A stretch of 64,000 bases of DNA from Pseudomonas putida NBRC 14164. GTDB taxonomy: Bacteria; Pseudomonadota; Gammaproteobacteria; Pseudomonadales; Pseudomonadaceae. The position numbers and the translations under genes were made by a program. Shown piece by piece: positions 25,934 through 35,198 of this stretch. The notes beneath the pieces are model-generated. The model did no database searches. It saw only the letters and a program-made list of their open reading frames with translations, and was not told the origin of the DNA. The DNA lies in contig NC_021505.1 of assembly GCF_000412675.1 (NCBI RefSeq), positions 2,970,501 through 3,034,500 of the forward strand, given 5' to 3'. The stretch's first letter is position 1, and the number at the start of each line of letters is the position of its first letter.

Positions 25934-25959
25934 GCCCGCCTAGCAGCGGGCTTTCTTTT
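25934..25959 (+). terminator. rho-independent terminator
   Basis: GCCCGC at 25934-25939 and GCGGGC at 25946-25951 form a stem with a 6-base loop, followed by TTTCTTTT. It would stop plus-strand transcription, although no intact plus-strand gene precedes it. The gene it once served was probably lost. Confidence 0.7.
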
Positions 25960-26012
25960 GTGCGCGATTTCTCATCAACTTGCACCACGCTGTCCGATCT
26001 GTCTCGAGGCGT

Positions 26013-26930
26013 TTAGTCCATCAGAATGTCTACCAGCACCTGCGCAGGCTTACTCAGCTCGACACCCACTCGAGTCACCACCTCGTAAGGCTCGCTTCGC
26101 GACTTGAGTTGCAGCGGCAACCGCACCAGCATGCCGTGGTCCAGGGCCATCCTGGCGACATCCCACGGCATCACCGCAAGCAGATCGCGATCTTGCATGA
26201 GCATGGACAGCGTCGTGAAAGTCGACGAAGTTTCAATGGGATACTGCGGGAAGCTCAAGCCTGCCTCGCGAAACTCGCGCTCAAGGGTAAGACGCATCGG
26301 CATGTTCACCGGGAACACCACCCAACGCGAGTGCGCCAATTGCTCAAGCGTCAATTCAGCGCAGGCTGCCAGCGGATGCGCCGGGTTTGCCACCAGCACC
26401 AACTGCTCCTGGTGTTTAACCCGGCTCTCATAGGCTGCAGGTCTCGGGCTGACGCTGGTTCGGCAAATCACCACATCCACACGCCCTTGGTCGAGCAGGT
26501 TGAGCAAACGGTCACTGGTGTCCTCTACCACCGATACTGATAGGTCCGGTTGGTTCTCGCGCAAACGCGCCAGGCCTTCCACCATGATCGGCACGGCGCC
26601 CATGATGGTGCCCACCGACAAACGTCCCCCATGTCCTTGGAGAATGCCCAGCATCTCTTCACGCAGATGCGCAAGGTCATTGCCAATCAACCGCGCATAA
26701 CGCACCACGCAGCGGCCCAGGTCATTGGCTTCGAGCCCTTTGCTGGTCCGCTCGAACAGTACTGCGCCAAGGGTCGACTCAATTTCATTAAGCGCCTTGG
26801 TGGCGCCAGGCTGGGTGATCGACATCGCCTCTGCGGCTTTGTGTATCGAGCCCAGTTCGTCAAGGCTGATCAACAGGCGCAGTTGGCGTAAACGAAGGCG
26901 CGAAGCCATGGAGCTTAATGATGGCAGCAT
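26013..26930 (-). CDS. LysR family regulator (sugar-acid locus)
   Basis: The 305-aa protein has an N-terminal LysR HTH (LRLLISLDELGSIHKAAEAM, SITQPGATKALNEIE, LGAVLFERTSKGLEAN) and a periplasmic-binding-like effector domain starting near residue 100. It resembles the GbpR/CbsR type of sugar-acid regulators with the TKAL helix. It is divergent from the AraD1-like gene, 111 bases away, and probably controls that operon. The start at 26930 has a weak ribosome site; ATG 26909 is an alternative. Confidence 0.88.
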   Translation of the reverse strand: MLPSLSSMASRLRLRQLRLLISLDELGSIHKAAEAMSITQPGATKALNEIESTLGAVLFERTSKGLEANDLGRCVVRYARLIGNDLAHLREEMLGILQGHGGRLSVGTIMGAVPIMVEGLARLRENQPDLSVSVVEDTSDRLLNLLDQGRVDVVICRTSVSPRPAAYESRVKHQEQLVLVANPAHPLAACAELTLEQLAHSRWVVFPVNMPMRLTLEREFREAGLSFPQYPIETSSTFTTLSMLMQDRDLLAVMPWDVARMALDHGMLVRLPLQLKSRSEPYEVVTRVGVELSKPAQVLVDILMD

Positions 26931-27041
26931 AGGGGATCACTAAAAGTTATCGGGCAGTCCACAGCTCTCATTAGGCAGCAATGCCATGGAAATTTAAAGT
27001 GGCTGGCAAGTGCTTCCCCACAACAGCAAACCGGAGCCAGC

Positions 27042-28040
27042 ATGCGCCTGATCCAATTTGAAACCGCACCCGCCCAGCGCCATGTCGGCGTAGTGGAAGG
27101 CGACCTGATTCAGGTTGTGCGCCACACCACGCATCTGCGAGAACTGGCCCTCGCTGCCATCCGCAACCAGCGCAGTCTCGCCGCTGAGGTGCTCGAACGC
27201 GGTCTGGACAGCACCGAGCAGCGCTACAGCGTTGCGTTGAGTGAATGTCGGGTCCTTCCACCGCTCGACCACGAAGACCCGGCACACTGTCTGATCAGCG
27301 GAACCGGGCTCACGCACCTGGGCAGTGCCTCCACCCGCGACAAGATGCACCAACAAAAAATCGATGATGGGGCGGCGCTCACCGACACCGCGCGCATGTT
27401 CCAGTGGGGCATTGAAGGTGGCCGTCCCCCCGCAGGTAGCGCCGGCGCGCAGCCAGAGTGGTTCTACAAGGGTGATGGCTCGATCGTCGTCCGCCCAGGG
27501 CAAGCCTTGCAGCCCCCCGCCTTTGCCGAGGACGCGGGTGAAGAACCGGAACTGGCTGGGCTGTACGTGATCGGTGAAGATGGCCTGCCTTACCGGCTGG
27601 GCTTTGCCATCGGCAACGAGTTTTCCGACCACGTGATGGAGCGGCGTAGCTACTTGTACCTGGCGCATTCCAAGCTGCGTAATTGCTCATTCGGCCCCGA
27701 ACTGCGAGTGGGCGAGTTGCCACGGCATCTGCAGGGCACCAGCCGGATACTGCGCGGTGACCGGGTAATCTGGGAAAAGGATTTTCTCAGCGGTGAGGAC
27801 AACATGTGCCACTCGCTGGAGAATCTCGAGTACCACCATTTCAAGTACAGCCAGTTTCTGCGCCCCGGTGATGTGCACATCCACTTCTTCGGTACTGCAA
27901 CGCTGTCGTTTGCCGACCAGGTCAAGGCCGTCGAGGGCGATGTGTTCGAAATCAGCCTGGCGGAGTTCGGCGCCCCACTGCGAAACGGCATCAGCGAGAC
28001 GCCTGCGGCCATCTCACCCGGCGCGGTGAAGACGCTCTGA
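27042..28040 (+). CDS. AraD1/GguC family protein (FAH-fold sugar-acid dehydratase or hydrolase)
   Basis: The 332-aa protein fits the AraD1/GguC branch of the fumarylacetoacetase fold, with ISGTGLTHLGSASTRDKMHQ near residues 86-105, VIGEDGLPYRLGFAIGNEFSDH near 177-198 and a metal-site acidic run. Family members act on 2-keto-3-deoxy sugar acids such as 2-keto-3-deoxyarabonate. GGAG precedes the ATG. With the MFS carrier and the UxaA/GarD-type dehydratase it suggests uptake and dehydration of an aldonate or aldarate. The exact substrate is open. Confidence 0.82.
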   Translation: MRLIQFETAPAQRHVGVVEGDLIQVVRHTTHLRELALAAIRNQRSLAAEVLERGLDSTEQRYSVALSECRVLPPLDHEDPAHCLISGTGLTHLGSASTRDKMHQQKIDDGAALTDTARMFQWGIEGGRPPAGSAGAQPEWFYKGDGSIVVRPGQALQPPAFAEDAGEEPELAGLYVIGEDGLPYRLGFAIGNEFSDHVMERRSYLYLAHSKLRNCSFGPELRVGELPRHLQGTSRILRGDRVIWEKDFLSGEDNMCHSLENLEYHHFKYSQFLRPGDVHIHFFGTATLSFADQVKAVEGDVFEISLAEFGAPLRNGISETPAAISPGAVKTL

Positions 28041-28104
28041 CCCTACGGTGGCGCAGGGCCGCGCCGCCGCAGCATTTCATAACAATCACAAAAGTGAGAT
28101 GAGC

Positions 28105-29430
28105 ATGAACAACACCCCCTACCCTCCGGCCCCCGCGTCGGCCCTGGCGACTGCCAACACCGACAGCGCCAAGCCAACCACCGTGCGCTGGCGTATATTC
28201 CTGATCCTGCTGCTACTGGCAGCGATCAACTACATCGACCGCGCTTCGCTGTCCGTGGCGCTGCCGTTGATTTCCGCCGAGTTTGAACTCACTCCAGCGC
28301 TCGAAGGCTTGATCCTGAGCGCGTTCTTCTGGTCATACGCCTTGATGCAGATTCCTGCCGGTGTGTTACTCGACCGTTTCCAGGTGCGCAATATCATTGG
28401 CGTCGCAACCATCGGCTGGGGTGCCTTCCAGGCCTTGGGCGGGTTTGCTCACAACTGGATTACCTTGCTGGTCACGCGCATTGGCCTTGGCGTGGCCGAG
28501 TCGCCGATCATGCCCGCCGGCGCAAAGCTCAATGGTGCCTGGCTGACGCCTAACGAGCGTGGCCGCGGTGCCACGCTGGTCGACGGCGGCGCGCCGCTGG
28601 GCACCGCATTCGGCGCAATCATCATCGCGGGCCTGATTACCTGGTTCGACTCTTGGCGCATCGCCTTTATCGTCGCCGGGGTCGGCACGGTGGCCGCCGG
28701 TATCTGGGCCTGGTGGTACATCCGCAACCACCCCAGCGAGCACCCGCAAGTCAACGCCGCTGAACTGGCTTACATCACCCAGGCCAACGACGCCGCGAGC
28801 AAGGCCAACGGCAACCGCAAGGCGGTGCTCAAGGAGTTGCTCAAGAGCCGTTCGGTACTGTGCATGTTTGCTGGCTATGCCTGCTACAACAGCGTGTTCT
28901 ACGGGCTGCTGACCTGGATGCCCAGCTACCTGCACCAGGCACACAACCTGGATATCAAGGCGATGGGCGGTGCGACTTTCCTGATCTTCATGTGTGGCTT
29001 CATTGGTGAACTGATTGGCGGCTGGATCTCCGACAAGTGGAAAGCAAAAGGCGGCCAGCCGAATACCGTCATGCGCAGCATGTTCGCCGGCTCTGCTGCA
29101 GTCGCCGCCCTGTGCATCCTGCTGGTGGCCTACACCCCGGATGCCGGCCTGGTCATCGCCCTGCTCTGCGTGGCGCTGTTCTTCATCCGGTGGTGCGGCA
29201 TGTACTGGTGCCTGCCGGCGATCCTCGGTGGCAAGTCCAAAGCTGGCGTGCTAGGCGGCAGCATGAACTTCTGCGGCAACATGGTGGGCGTACTGGTGCC
29301 GATCCTCATTGGCCTGATCGTGCAGTTCACCGGTTCCTATTTCCTGGCCCTGATCTTCTTCGTGGTCATGGCCTTCGGCCTGATGCTGTTCTCTGGCCTG
29401 ATCGACTACCGCGAGCGCGGGCTGGCCTGA
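28105..29430 (+). CDS. MFS transporter, anion:cation symporter family (sugar acid)
   Basis: The 441-aa protein has 12 predicted helices. The first loop shows the ACS-type NYIDRASLSVALPLIS and the next LILSAFFWSYALMQIPAGVLLDRF; WLTPNERGRGATLVDGGAPLG lies near residue 150. This is the GudP/GarP/ExuT type. ATG 28105 is preferred over 28099 because GTGAG is better spaced. It lies between two sugar-acid enzymes and is probably their uptake system. Confidence 0.88.
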   Translation: MNNTPYPPAPASALATANTDSAKPTTVRWRIFLILLLLAAINYIDRASLSVALPLISAEFELTPALEGLILSAFFWSYALMQIPAGVLLDRFQVRNIIGVATIGWGAFQALGGFAHNWITLLVTRIGLGVAESPIMPAGAKLNGAWLTPNERGRGATLVDGGAPLGTAFGAIIIAGLITWFDSWRIAFIVAGVGTVAAGIWAWWYIRNHPSEHPQVNAAELAYITQANDAASKANGNRKAVLKELLKSRSVLCMFAGYACYNSVFYGLLTWMPSYLHQAHNLDIKAMGGATFLIFMCGFIGELIGGWISDKWKAKGGQPNTVMRSMFAGSAAVAALCILLVAYTPDAGLVIALLCVALFFIRWCGMYWCLPAILGGKSKAGVLGGSMNFCGNMVGVLVPILIGLIVQFTGSYFLALIFFVVMAFGLMLFSGLIDYRERGLA

Positions 29431-29457
29431 GCCACGCGCCCTATTGAGGTGAACACC

Positions 29458-31011
29458 ATGCAACTCATTACAACAACAGGCAGTGCAAGCGCTGCCAACG
29501 CCGTGATCCGACTCAACCCACTGGACGATGTGCTGGTGGCACGCCAGCCGCTGACCGAAGGCCTGCTGCTGGACGAGGGCATCGTGGTGCGCGAGCCGAT
29601 CCCGGCGGGCCACAAGGTGGCTGCCCACGCGCTTAGCGCGGGCCAGGCCCTGCGCCGCTATGGGCAGATCATCGGTTTCGCGAGCCAGGCGATCGCCGCA
29701 GGCGAACATGTGCACGTGCACAACCTGGCGATGGGCGAATTTGCCCGCGACTACGCCTTCGGCGTCGATGCCAAAGGCCAGCAGGCGCCCAACGACGATA
29801 CCTTCATGGGAATCGTGCGCGCCGATGGCCGGGTCGCCACACGCAACTACATCGGCATCCTCACCTCGGTGAACTGTTCGGCCACGGTCGCGCGGGCGAT
29901 CGCTGACCACTTTCGCCGCGACATCCACCCCGAGGCGTTGGCGCCCTACCCCAACGTCGATGGCGTGGTCGCCCTCACCCACGGCGTCGGTTGCGCGGTC
30001 GACCCCGGTGGCGAGGCGCTGGCGATGCTGCGCCGCACCCTCGGCGGCTATGCCGTGCATGCCAACTTCGCTTCGGTGCTGTTGATCGGCCTGGGCTGCG
30101 AGACCAACCAGATTCCCGACCTGCTGGCGGCCCAGGGCCTGCAAAGCAGCCACGCACTGCGCACGTTCACCATCCAGGGCGCCGGCGGCACGTCCAAGAC
30201 CATTGCCAGCGGCATCGCCCAGGTCAAGTCGCTGCTGGCCGAAGCCAACCAGGTCGAACGCCAGCCGGTCTGCGTCCGCCACCTCACGGTGGGCCTGCAG
30301 TGCGGGGGCTCGGACGGCTATTCGGGGATCACCGCCAACCCGGCTCTGGGCAATGCTGTCGACCGCCTGGTGGCAGCTGGCGGCACTGCAATCCTCTCGG
30401 AAACCCCGGAAATCTACGGTGCCGAACACCTGTTGACGCGCCGTGCGGTCAGCCAGCAGGTGGGCGAGAAGCTGATCGCCCGCATCCAGTGGTGGGAGGC
30501 CTACTGCCAGCGGATGGGCGCCGAGCTGAACAACAACCCTTCGGCCGGCAACAAGGCCGGCGGCCTCACCACCATCCTTGAAAAGTCCCTGGGTGCCGTG
30601 GCCAAGGCCGGTTCCAGTGACCTGATGGATGTTTACGAGTACGCCGAACCGGTGCGCGCCCACGGCCTGGTGTTCATGGACACGCCCGGCTACGACCCGA
30701 TTTCCGCCACGGGCCAGGTCGCCGGCGGCGCCAACCTCATCGCCTTTACCACTGGCCGCGGCTCGGCCTACGGCTGCGCACCCTCGCCTTCAATCAAGCT
30801 GGCGACCAACACACGCCTTTGGGAAACCCAGGAAGAGGACATGGACGTCAACTGCGGGGGCATTGCCGACGGCAGCATGACCATCGAAGAACGTGGCGAA
30901 CACATCTACCGGATGATGCTGAGCATCGCCTCGGGCGAGCGCAGCAAGAGCGAACAGCATGGCTACGGCCAGAACGAGTTCGTGCCGTGGCAGATCGGCG
31001 CCATCACCTGA
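29458..31011 (+). CDS. UxaA/GarD family sugar-acid dehydratase
   Basis: This 517-aa protein has an N-terminal SAF domain (IPAGHKVAAHAL, GEHVHVHNL) and the catalytic UxaA/GarD part: ATRNYIGILTSVNCSATVA, LQCGGSDGYSGITANPALG, NPSAGNKAGGLTTILEKSLG and FTTGRGSAYGCAPSPSIKLATN. It is longer than E. coli UxaA (495) and near GarD (523). The likely reaction is dehydration of altronate, galactarate or a similar acid. ATG 29458 follows GAGGTG; the GTG at 29449 lies inside that site. Confidence 0.88.
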   Translation: MQLITTTGSASAANAVIRLNPLDDVLVARQPLTEGLLLDEGIVVREPIPAGHKVAAHALSAGQALRRYGQIIGFASQAIAAGEHVHVHNLAMGEFARDYAFGVDAKGQQAPNDDTFMGIVRADGRVATRNYIGILTSVNCSATVARAIADHFRRDIHPEALAPYPNVDGVVALTHGVGCAVDPGGEALAMLRRTLGGYAVHANFASVLLIGLGCETNQIPDLLAAQGLQSSHALRTFTIQGAGGTSKTIASGIAQVKSLLAEANQVERQPVCVRHLTVGLQCGGSDGYSGITANPALGNAVDRLVAAGGTAILSETPEIYGAEHLLTRRAVSQQVGEKLIARIQWWEAYCQRMGAELNNNPSAGNKAGGLTTILEKSLGAVAKAGSSDLMDVYEYAEPVRAHGLVFMDTPGYDPISATGQVAGGANLIAFTTGRGSAYGCAPSPSIKLATNTRLWETQEEDMDVNCGGIADGSMTIEERGEHIYRMMLSIASGERSKSEQHGYGQNEFVPWQIGAIT

Positions 31012-31140
31012 TCCCCCAGCCTTCATCAATGGCGCCAGCATGAAACGCCAATTGGCCTTTGCAACGGTATCGCGTCGATCACATGCAACCAGGCCTCGCC
31101 TGATAACGGCGTGATTCAGTAAAGATCGCTTCAGGCTCGT

Positions 31141-31170
31141 GCCCGCTGCCTACGTATTTTGGCAGCGGGC
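31141..31170. terminator. 10-bp perfect hairpin after the sugar-acid operon
   Basis: GCCCGCTGCC and GGCAGCGGGC flank a 10-base loop, 130 bases past the dehydratase stop. The T-run is missing, so it may be a weak terminator or an RNA-stabilising hairpin. Confidence 0.5.
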
Positions 31171-31220
31171 ATTACAATCAGATATACCTCCACCTGGGCT
31201 CTGTTGTTCCTGCAACCAAA

Positions 31221-31276
31221 CCCGCTCCCACAGGTAAACCACAAGTTTCAGCGTCACGCGCTACCTGTGGGAACGG
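31221..31276. repeat. REP-like element of P. putida type
   Basis: CCCGCTCCCACAGGTA at 31221-31236 and its near-complement TACCTGTGGGAACGG at 31262-31276 match the core of the REP sequences scattered through P. putida genomes. It lies between the convergent dehydratase and galD genes. Confidence 0.65.
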
Positions 31277-32356
31277 CTACCGTCCTTCCCAAAGCGACCG
31301 CGCAATACACACGACCCCGTCAAACAGAACCCTGGAAGTCCGTACCAACCCGCAACCCAGAAGCTCTCCCTTCTGAAGATTTGCTTCAACCGTGAACTCT
31401 CCGGTGGGATGCTCGATCGACAAACGCATGCGGTCCTGAAGTGCCACGCCAGCAATTTGCGAAGCAACCGTCCCTGGTAGCGTGCAAGCCGTCGCCACGC
31501 TGACAGCGCCGAACACGCCAATGCTGGTATGGCAGCGATGAGGAATGAAGGTACGCGTGTTCAGCGTACCTCCCGAGGCAGCAGCGGACACCAGGCACAT
31601 CTTGGGCACATTGCGCTGGCTGACATCGCCAAGATTCATGGCCAGGCCGGCCTGCCGTCGGATACTTTCCAGCCGCCCTCTCAACGCCGAATCGGCCTCC
31701 AGCTGTTGCGGGCTCTCGTAACCGCTACAGCCCAATGCCTCAGCGCGCATCAGTACCACAGGCATACCGTTGTCGATGCAGGTGACCGCGATGCCATCGA
31801 ACACATCCTGCGTGTTGCCTGTCGGCAGCAACGCACCACAACTGGAGCCGGCAATGTCCTGGAATTCAATTATCAACGGTGCGCCGGCTCCCGGCACGCC
31901 ATCAATCTTCACATCACCGGTGTAGTCGACGCAGCCGTCGCGTGTGCGCACATACGCAACCGCCATTTGCCCGGTGTTCTCCATGTAAATGCGAACGGGC
32001 GTGACCTCCCCCGCCGCGGTGACCAGCCCGCGCTCGATCGCAAAAGGGCCGACAGCAGCAAGGACATTGCCGCAGTTCTGACCATAGTCGACACGCGGCT
32101 CATCTACGATCACCTGTGCGAACAGATAATCCACATCAGCGTCGGGCCGGCGTGACGCCTTGATGATCGCGACCTTGCTGGTGAGCGGGTCTGCGCCACC
32201 TACCCCGTCGATCTGGCGACTGTCAGGTGAGCCCATGGCGGCCAACAGCACCCGATCGCGCAGCTCGCCCTGGTCTGGCAAGTCGCTATCCAGAAAGCAC
32301 GCAGCCTTGGAGGTGCCGCCGCGCATCAACAGGCAGGGAATGCGTGTCTGGGCCAT
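31277..32356 (-). CDS. galD: 4-oxalomesaconate tautomerase
   Basis: The 359-aa protein is a PrpF-type isomerase: PCLLMRGGTSKAACF at residues 7-21, DYGQNCGNVLAAVGPFAIE with one catalytic cysteine, and HRCHTSIGVFGAVSVATACT with the partner cysteine region. GalD of P. putida (361 aa) converts the keto to the enol form of 4-oxalomesaconate in gallate degradation. It ends the galB-galC-galD operon, two bases after galC. Gene order and length agree with GalD. Confidence 0.92.
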   Translation of the reverse strand: MAQTRIPCLLMRGGTSKAACFLDSDLPDQGELRDRVLLAAMGSPDSRQIDGVGGADPLTSKVAIIKASRRPDADVDYLFAQVIVDEPRVDYGQNCGNVLAAVGPFAIERGLVTAAGEVTPVRIYMENTGQMAVAYVRTRDGCVDYTGDVKIDGVPGAGAPLIIEFQDIAGSSCGALLPTGNTQDVFDGIAVTCIDNGMPVVLMRAEALGCSGYESPQQLEADSALRGRLESIRRQAGLAMNLGDVSQRNVPKMCLVSAAASGGTLNTRTFIPHRCHTSIGVFGAVSVATACTLPGTVASQIAGVALQDRMRLSIEHPTGEFTVEANLQKGELLGCGLVRTSRVLFDGVVCIARSLWEGR

Positions 32357-32358
32357 GT

Positions 32359-33075
32359 CTACTCTCCCAGTTCATCCAGGCTGTCGATGTACCGTAACCC
32401 CTTCTCGGCCAAGCGGGGACGCATGTTGTAGATGTCCAGACCGAGTTCGCCGCTGGCCAGGCGCAACGCCTTCTGCTCTTCCAGATCAGCACGCCGACGG
32501 GTCGCCTCCAGCACCTGCGTCACCTCATCGCGACGCACAATAACCACACCGTCATCATCCGCCACGACCACGTCACCGGGGTTGACCAGCTGCCCGCCGC
32601 AAATGATCGGTAGATTGACCGACCCAAGTGTTTCCTTGATGGTGCCTTGCGCGCTGACCGCCCGTGACCATACGGGGAAGCCCATTTGCCGAAGGGTACG
32701 GGTATCGCGCACCCCGGCATCGATCACCAGCGCACGAACACCATGCGCCTTGAGCGAGGTTGCGAGCAGGTCACCAAAGTAGCCGTCGGTACAGGGAGAG
32801 CTGGGTGCCACTACCAGCACATCGCTAGGACGGCATTGTTCAACAGCAACGTGGAACATCCAGTTATCCCCGGGCGCCACCAGCACAGTGACGGCCGAGC
32901 CGCTGACAGAAGTGCCCTGCTGAATCGCCGATATCGAGGGCGCCAGCAACCCTTTGCGCCCTTGTGCCTCGTGGATGGTGGCAACACCGTACGCCGCCAG
33001 TTCGTCCACCAGGCCCGCGCCCGCTCGCTCGATGTTGCGAAGGACAACGCCGGTTTTTCCCACGAGCGTACTCAT
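32359..33075 (-). CDS. galC: 4-carboxy-4-hydroxy-2-oxoadipate (CHA) aldolase
   Basis: The 238-aa protein is an RraA-fold HMG/CHA aldolase. It cleaves CHA to pyruvate and oxaloacetate. The metal and substrate signature D-x20-R-D is present (GDLLATSLKAHG then DAGVRD). ATG 33075 overlaps the galB stop by 4 bases; earlier starts lie inside galB. Three further RraA-fold genes of unknown role lie at 39.3-41.3 kb. Confidence 0.93.
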   Translation of the reverse strand: MSTLVGKTGVVLRNIERAGAGLVDELAAYGVATIHEAQGRKGLLAPSISAIQQGTSVSGSAVTVLVAPGDNWMFHVAVEQCRPSDVLVVAPSSPCTDGYFGDLLATSLKAHGVRALVIDAGVRDTRTLRQMGFPVWSRAVSAQGTIKETLGSVNLPIICGGQLVNPGDVVVADDDGVVIVRRDEVTQVLEATRRRADLEEQKALRLASGELGLDIYNMRPRLAEKGLRYIDSLDELGE

Positions 33076-33806
33076 GCCAGGTTCTCCGTCACGCGCGGGA
33101 AGGTGCTCTGGTAGCCCTCGGCGTAGACAATGTTGCGGGCGCAGGTGATGCCAACGTTGCGCTTGGCCTGTACCCCCCGCTGCAGGGCGACACGTGTGTA
33201 GTACTCCCACAGGTGTTCCTGCCCGGCCATGCATTGAATCGCAGCGTATTTCTGGTCCCATACATCGGTGATGTCCAGGAACACATCCGGGCGCCACTCA
33301 CACTGTTCCGGCTGATGCGGCTCAAAGGCATAGACCGGGGGTGCCCCGACAATTTTTTCGCCCGGTCGGTAACCTTCTGCCTGGGCGATGATCCTCGCTT
33401 CCTGAGTGAGGTTCATTGCCAGCGGATGGTCATAGTTGTACGGGTCCTTCAGCGAGTGGCTGAGTACGAAAGCCGGCTGGACGCGGCGCATGACATCGGC
33501 CAGGCGGAACAGCGTGTCCTTGTCAGCCCGCATGGGGTAATCCCCAACGTCGAAAAACTCCACACTTGCGCCAAGTATTTCGGCTGCAGCCATCGCCTCC
33601 TCCTGGCGAGCAGCTTTCACCTTGCCCTCACTCATGTCGCCCTTTCGCCACAGCTTTGCAGACTCGCCCCGCTCGCCGTAGGACAGGCAAACGATGTGCA
33701 CGTTGTAACCCTGCTGGGCGTGCAGCGCGATAGCACCACCTGCACGCCATACAAAATCGGCAGAATGGGCGCTGACAACCAATGCGTTTTGTTGAGATCC
33801 TGTCAT
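33072..33806 (-). CDS. galB: 4-oxalomesaconate hydratase
   Basis: The 244-aa protein is of the PIG-L/LmbE fold: SAHSADFVWRAGGAIALHA near the N-terminus, CLSYGERGES, and the metal histidine in YDHPLAMNLTQEA. GalB hydrates 4-oxalomesaconate to CHA and is unrelated to the LigJ hydratase. ATG 33806 follows AGGAG. It is the first gene of galBCD and diverges from galR. Confidence 0.93.
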   Translation of the reverse strand: MTGSQQNALVVSAHSADFVWRAGGAIALHAQQGYNVHIVCLSYGERGESAKLWRKGDMSEGKVKAARQEEAMAAAEILGASVEFFDVGDYPMRADKDTLFRLADVMRRVQPAFVLSHSLKDPYNYDHPLAMNLTQEARIIAQAEGYRPGEKIVGAPPVYAFEPHQPEQCEWRPDVFLDITDVWDQKYAAIQCMAGQEHLWEYYTRVALQRGVQAKRNVGITCARNIVYAEGYQSTFPRVTENLA

Positions 33807-33838
33807 TGCGAGTGCTCCTGTTTCGATAGGCACAGCTT

Positions 33839-33891
33839 CGCATTCGGTCTGACTGAAGCAGTAATGCGTTCGGGTGTATGGGGTATGCGTT
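33839..33891. promoter_or_regulatory. candidate GalR operator repeats in the galR-galB promoter region
   Basis: ATGCGTT occurs at 33864-33870 and again at 33885-33891, exactly two helical turns apart (21 bases). CGCATT at 33839-33844 forms an inverted copy. The spacing suits a LysR-type tetramer, but no binding is known. Confidence 0.4.
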
Positions 33892-33960
33892 TTCCTTATT
33901 GCCCTCCTCGTCTCGGATCGGCATAGTCAACGCACCTCAAGCAGAAAGTTGACTGTCGCA

Positions 33961-35166
33961 ATGGAAACCAGAGAGCTGCCAGGCTTGATGCACGTGCGGG
34001 CATTTGTGCGCGTTGCGGAGCTCGGGAGTGTTTCCAAAGCTTCATCAGCGCTGTACCGCGCGCAATCAGTGGTTACACGCTCGATCTCCGAGCTGGAGGC
34101 CCGCTTGAATGCGCCTCTGTTCGAGCGTCACACCAATGGCATGCGCCTCACCTGCTATGGTGAGCGCGTGCTGCCGCGGGCGCGCAGGGTGCTGGAGGAG
34201 CTCGGTACTGTCCCTCGGCTGCTTGCCCCGGCAGACAAGCAGCCCGTGGAGCCGCTGTACCTGTTCCAGGTCAAGCGGCTGCAAATTTTCGTGAGCCTCT
34301 GCGAGACGCATCACATGCAGACCGTTGCGAACCTCATGGGCTTGACTCAGCCGGCCATCAGCTCAACGCTCAAGGTCATGGAGAGCGGCTGTGGGCAGAC
34401 GTTGTTCGAGCGAACCCCTCGAGGCCTGCAACCTACCCGCACGAGCCACGAAATACTGTTCCCTATCCGGCGTGCACTCAATGAACTGCGCCACATGGAA
34501 ACAGACATCTCAGCCCTTCAAGGCCAATTGCAAGGCGCAGTGCATGTGGGCGCCCTGCCCCTGGGCCGCACGCGAATCTTGCCTGCGGCCATCGTGCGCC
34601 TGATGGCCGCCCACCCCCATATCCAGGTGATTACCAACGAAAGCCCTTTCGACCTGCTGGCCACCGAGTTGCGCGCAGGCGATGTGGACTTCATCTTCGG
34701 TGCGTTGCGCAGTGCGGCTTACGCAAGTGACCTTACAGGAGAGAAGTTGATGTCCGAAGAAATGGTGCTTGTGGCCCGGCAACACCACCCACTCGCGAAA
34801 AGCCTGAACTACAGCGCGCTTTCAACCGCAAAATGGGTATTGCCAAGGGCCGGTTCACCCGCGCGGCAGATGCTGGATGGATGTTTCACTGCACTGGGCA
34901 TGGCCAGCCCACACCCGGTGGTGGAAAGCGCCGATATGGCCATCATCAGAGGTTTGTTGCTGCGTTCCGACATGATCGCAGCCGTTTCCGCACACCAGTT
35001 GGAGCAAGAAATAGCCTCTGGCGAGTTATGTGTCTTGCCTGTCGAGTTGAAACAGACTTCCCGCGCCATCGGGCTGACATACCGAAACGGCTGCCTGCAC
35101 TCGCCAGTAGCGCAGGCTCTGATGGAGATGATCCGCGCAGTGACGGGCGAGCCGGCAACCGTCTAG
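33961..35166 (+). CDS. galR: LysR-type regulator with two tandem HTH domains (GalR)
   Basis: The 401-aa protein is about 100 residues longer than a normal LysR. It has a first HTH (RAFVRVAELGSVSKASSALY, VTRSISELEARLNAPLFERH) at about residues 10-75. A second follows at about 100-175 (LQIFVSLCETHHMQTVANLM, LTQPAISSTLKVMESGCGQTLFERT), then one effector-binding domain. It lies between galBCD and galTA, as GalR does in P. putida. GalR activates the gal operons with gallate. ATG 33961 is chosen because the first HTH begins shortly after it. Confidence 0.9.
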   Translation: METRELPGLMHVRAFVRVAELGSVSKASSALYRAQSVVTRSISELEARLNAPLFERHTNGMRLTCYGERVLPRARRVLEELGTVPRLLAPADKQPVEPLYLFQVKRLQIFVSLCETHHMQTVANLMGLTQPAISSTLKVMESGCGQTLFERTPRGLQPTRTSHEILFPIRRALNELRHMETDISALQGQLQGAVHVGALPLGRTRILPAAIVRLMAAHPHIQVITNESPFDLLATELRAGDVDFIFGALRSAAYASDLTGEKLMSEEMVLVARQHHPLAKSLNYSALSTAKWVLPRAGSPARQMLDGCFTALGMASPHPVVESADMAIIRGLLLRSDMIAAVSAHQLEQEIASGELCVLPVELKQTSRAIGLTYRNGCLHSPVAQALMEMIRAVTGEPATV

Positions 35167-35198
35167 AGAAATTGCTGTAAGCGCGCCGGCGATTTCGG

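Noticed and set aside
15899..26012. Search for tRNA or tmRNA gene and direct repeats as an island attachment site
   Set aside because: I found no cloverleaf-like sequence and no clear long direct repeat at the island ends by eye.
29251..30663. Minus-strand frame of 470 codons
   Set aside because: Shadow of the UxaA/GarD-type dehydratase; His/Val/Gly-rich low-information translation.
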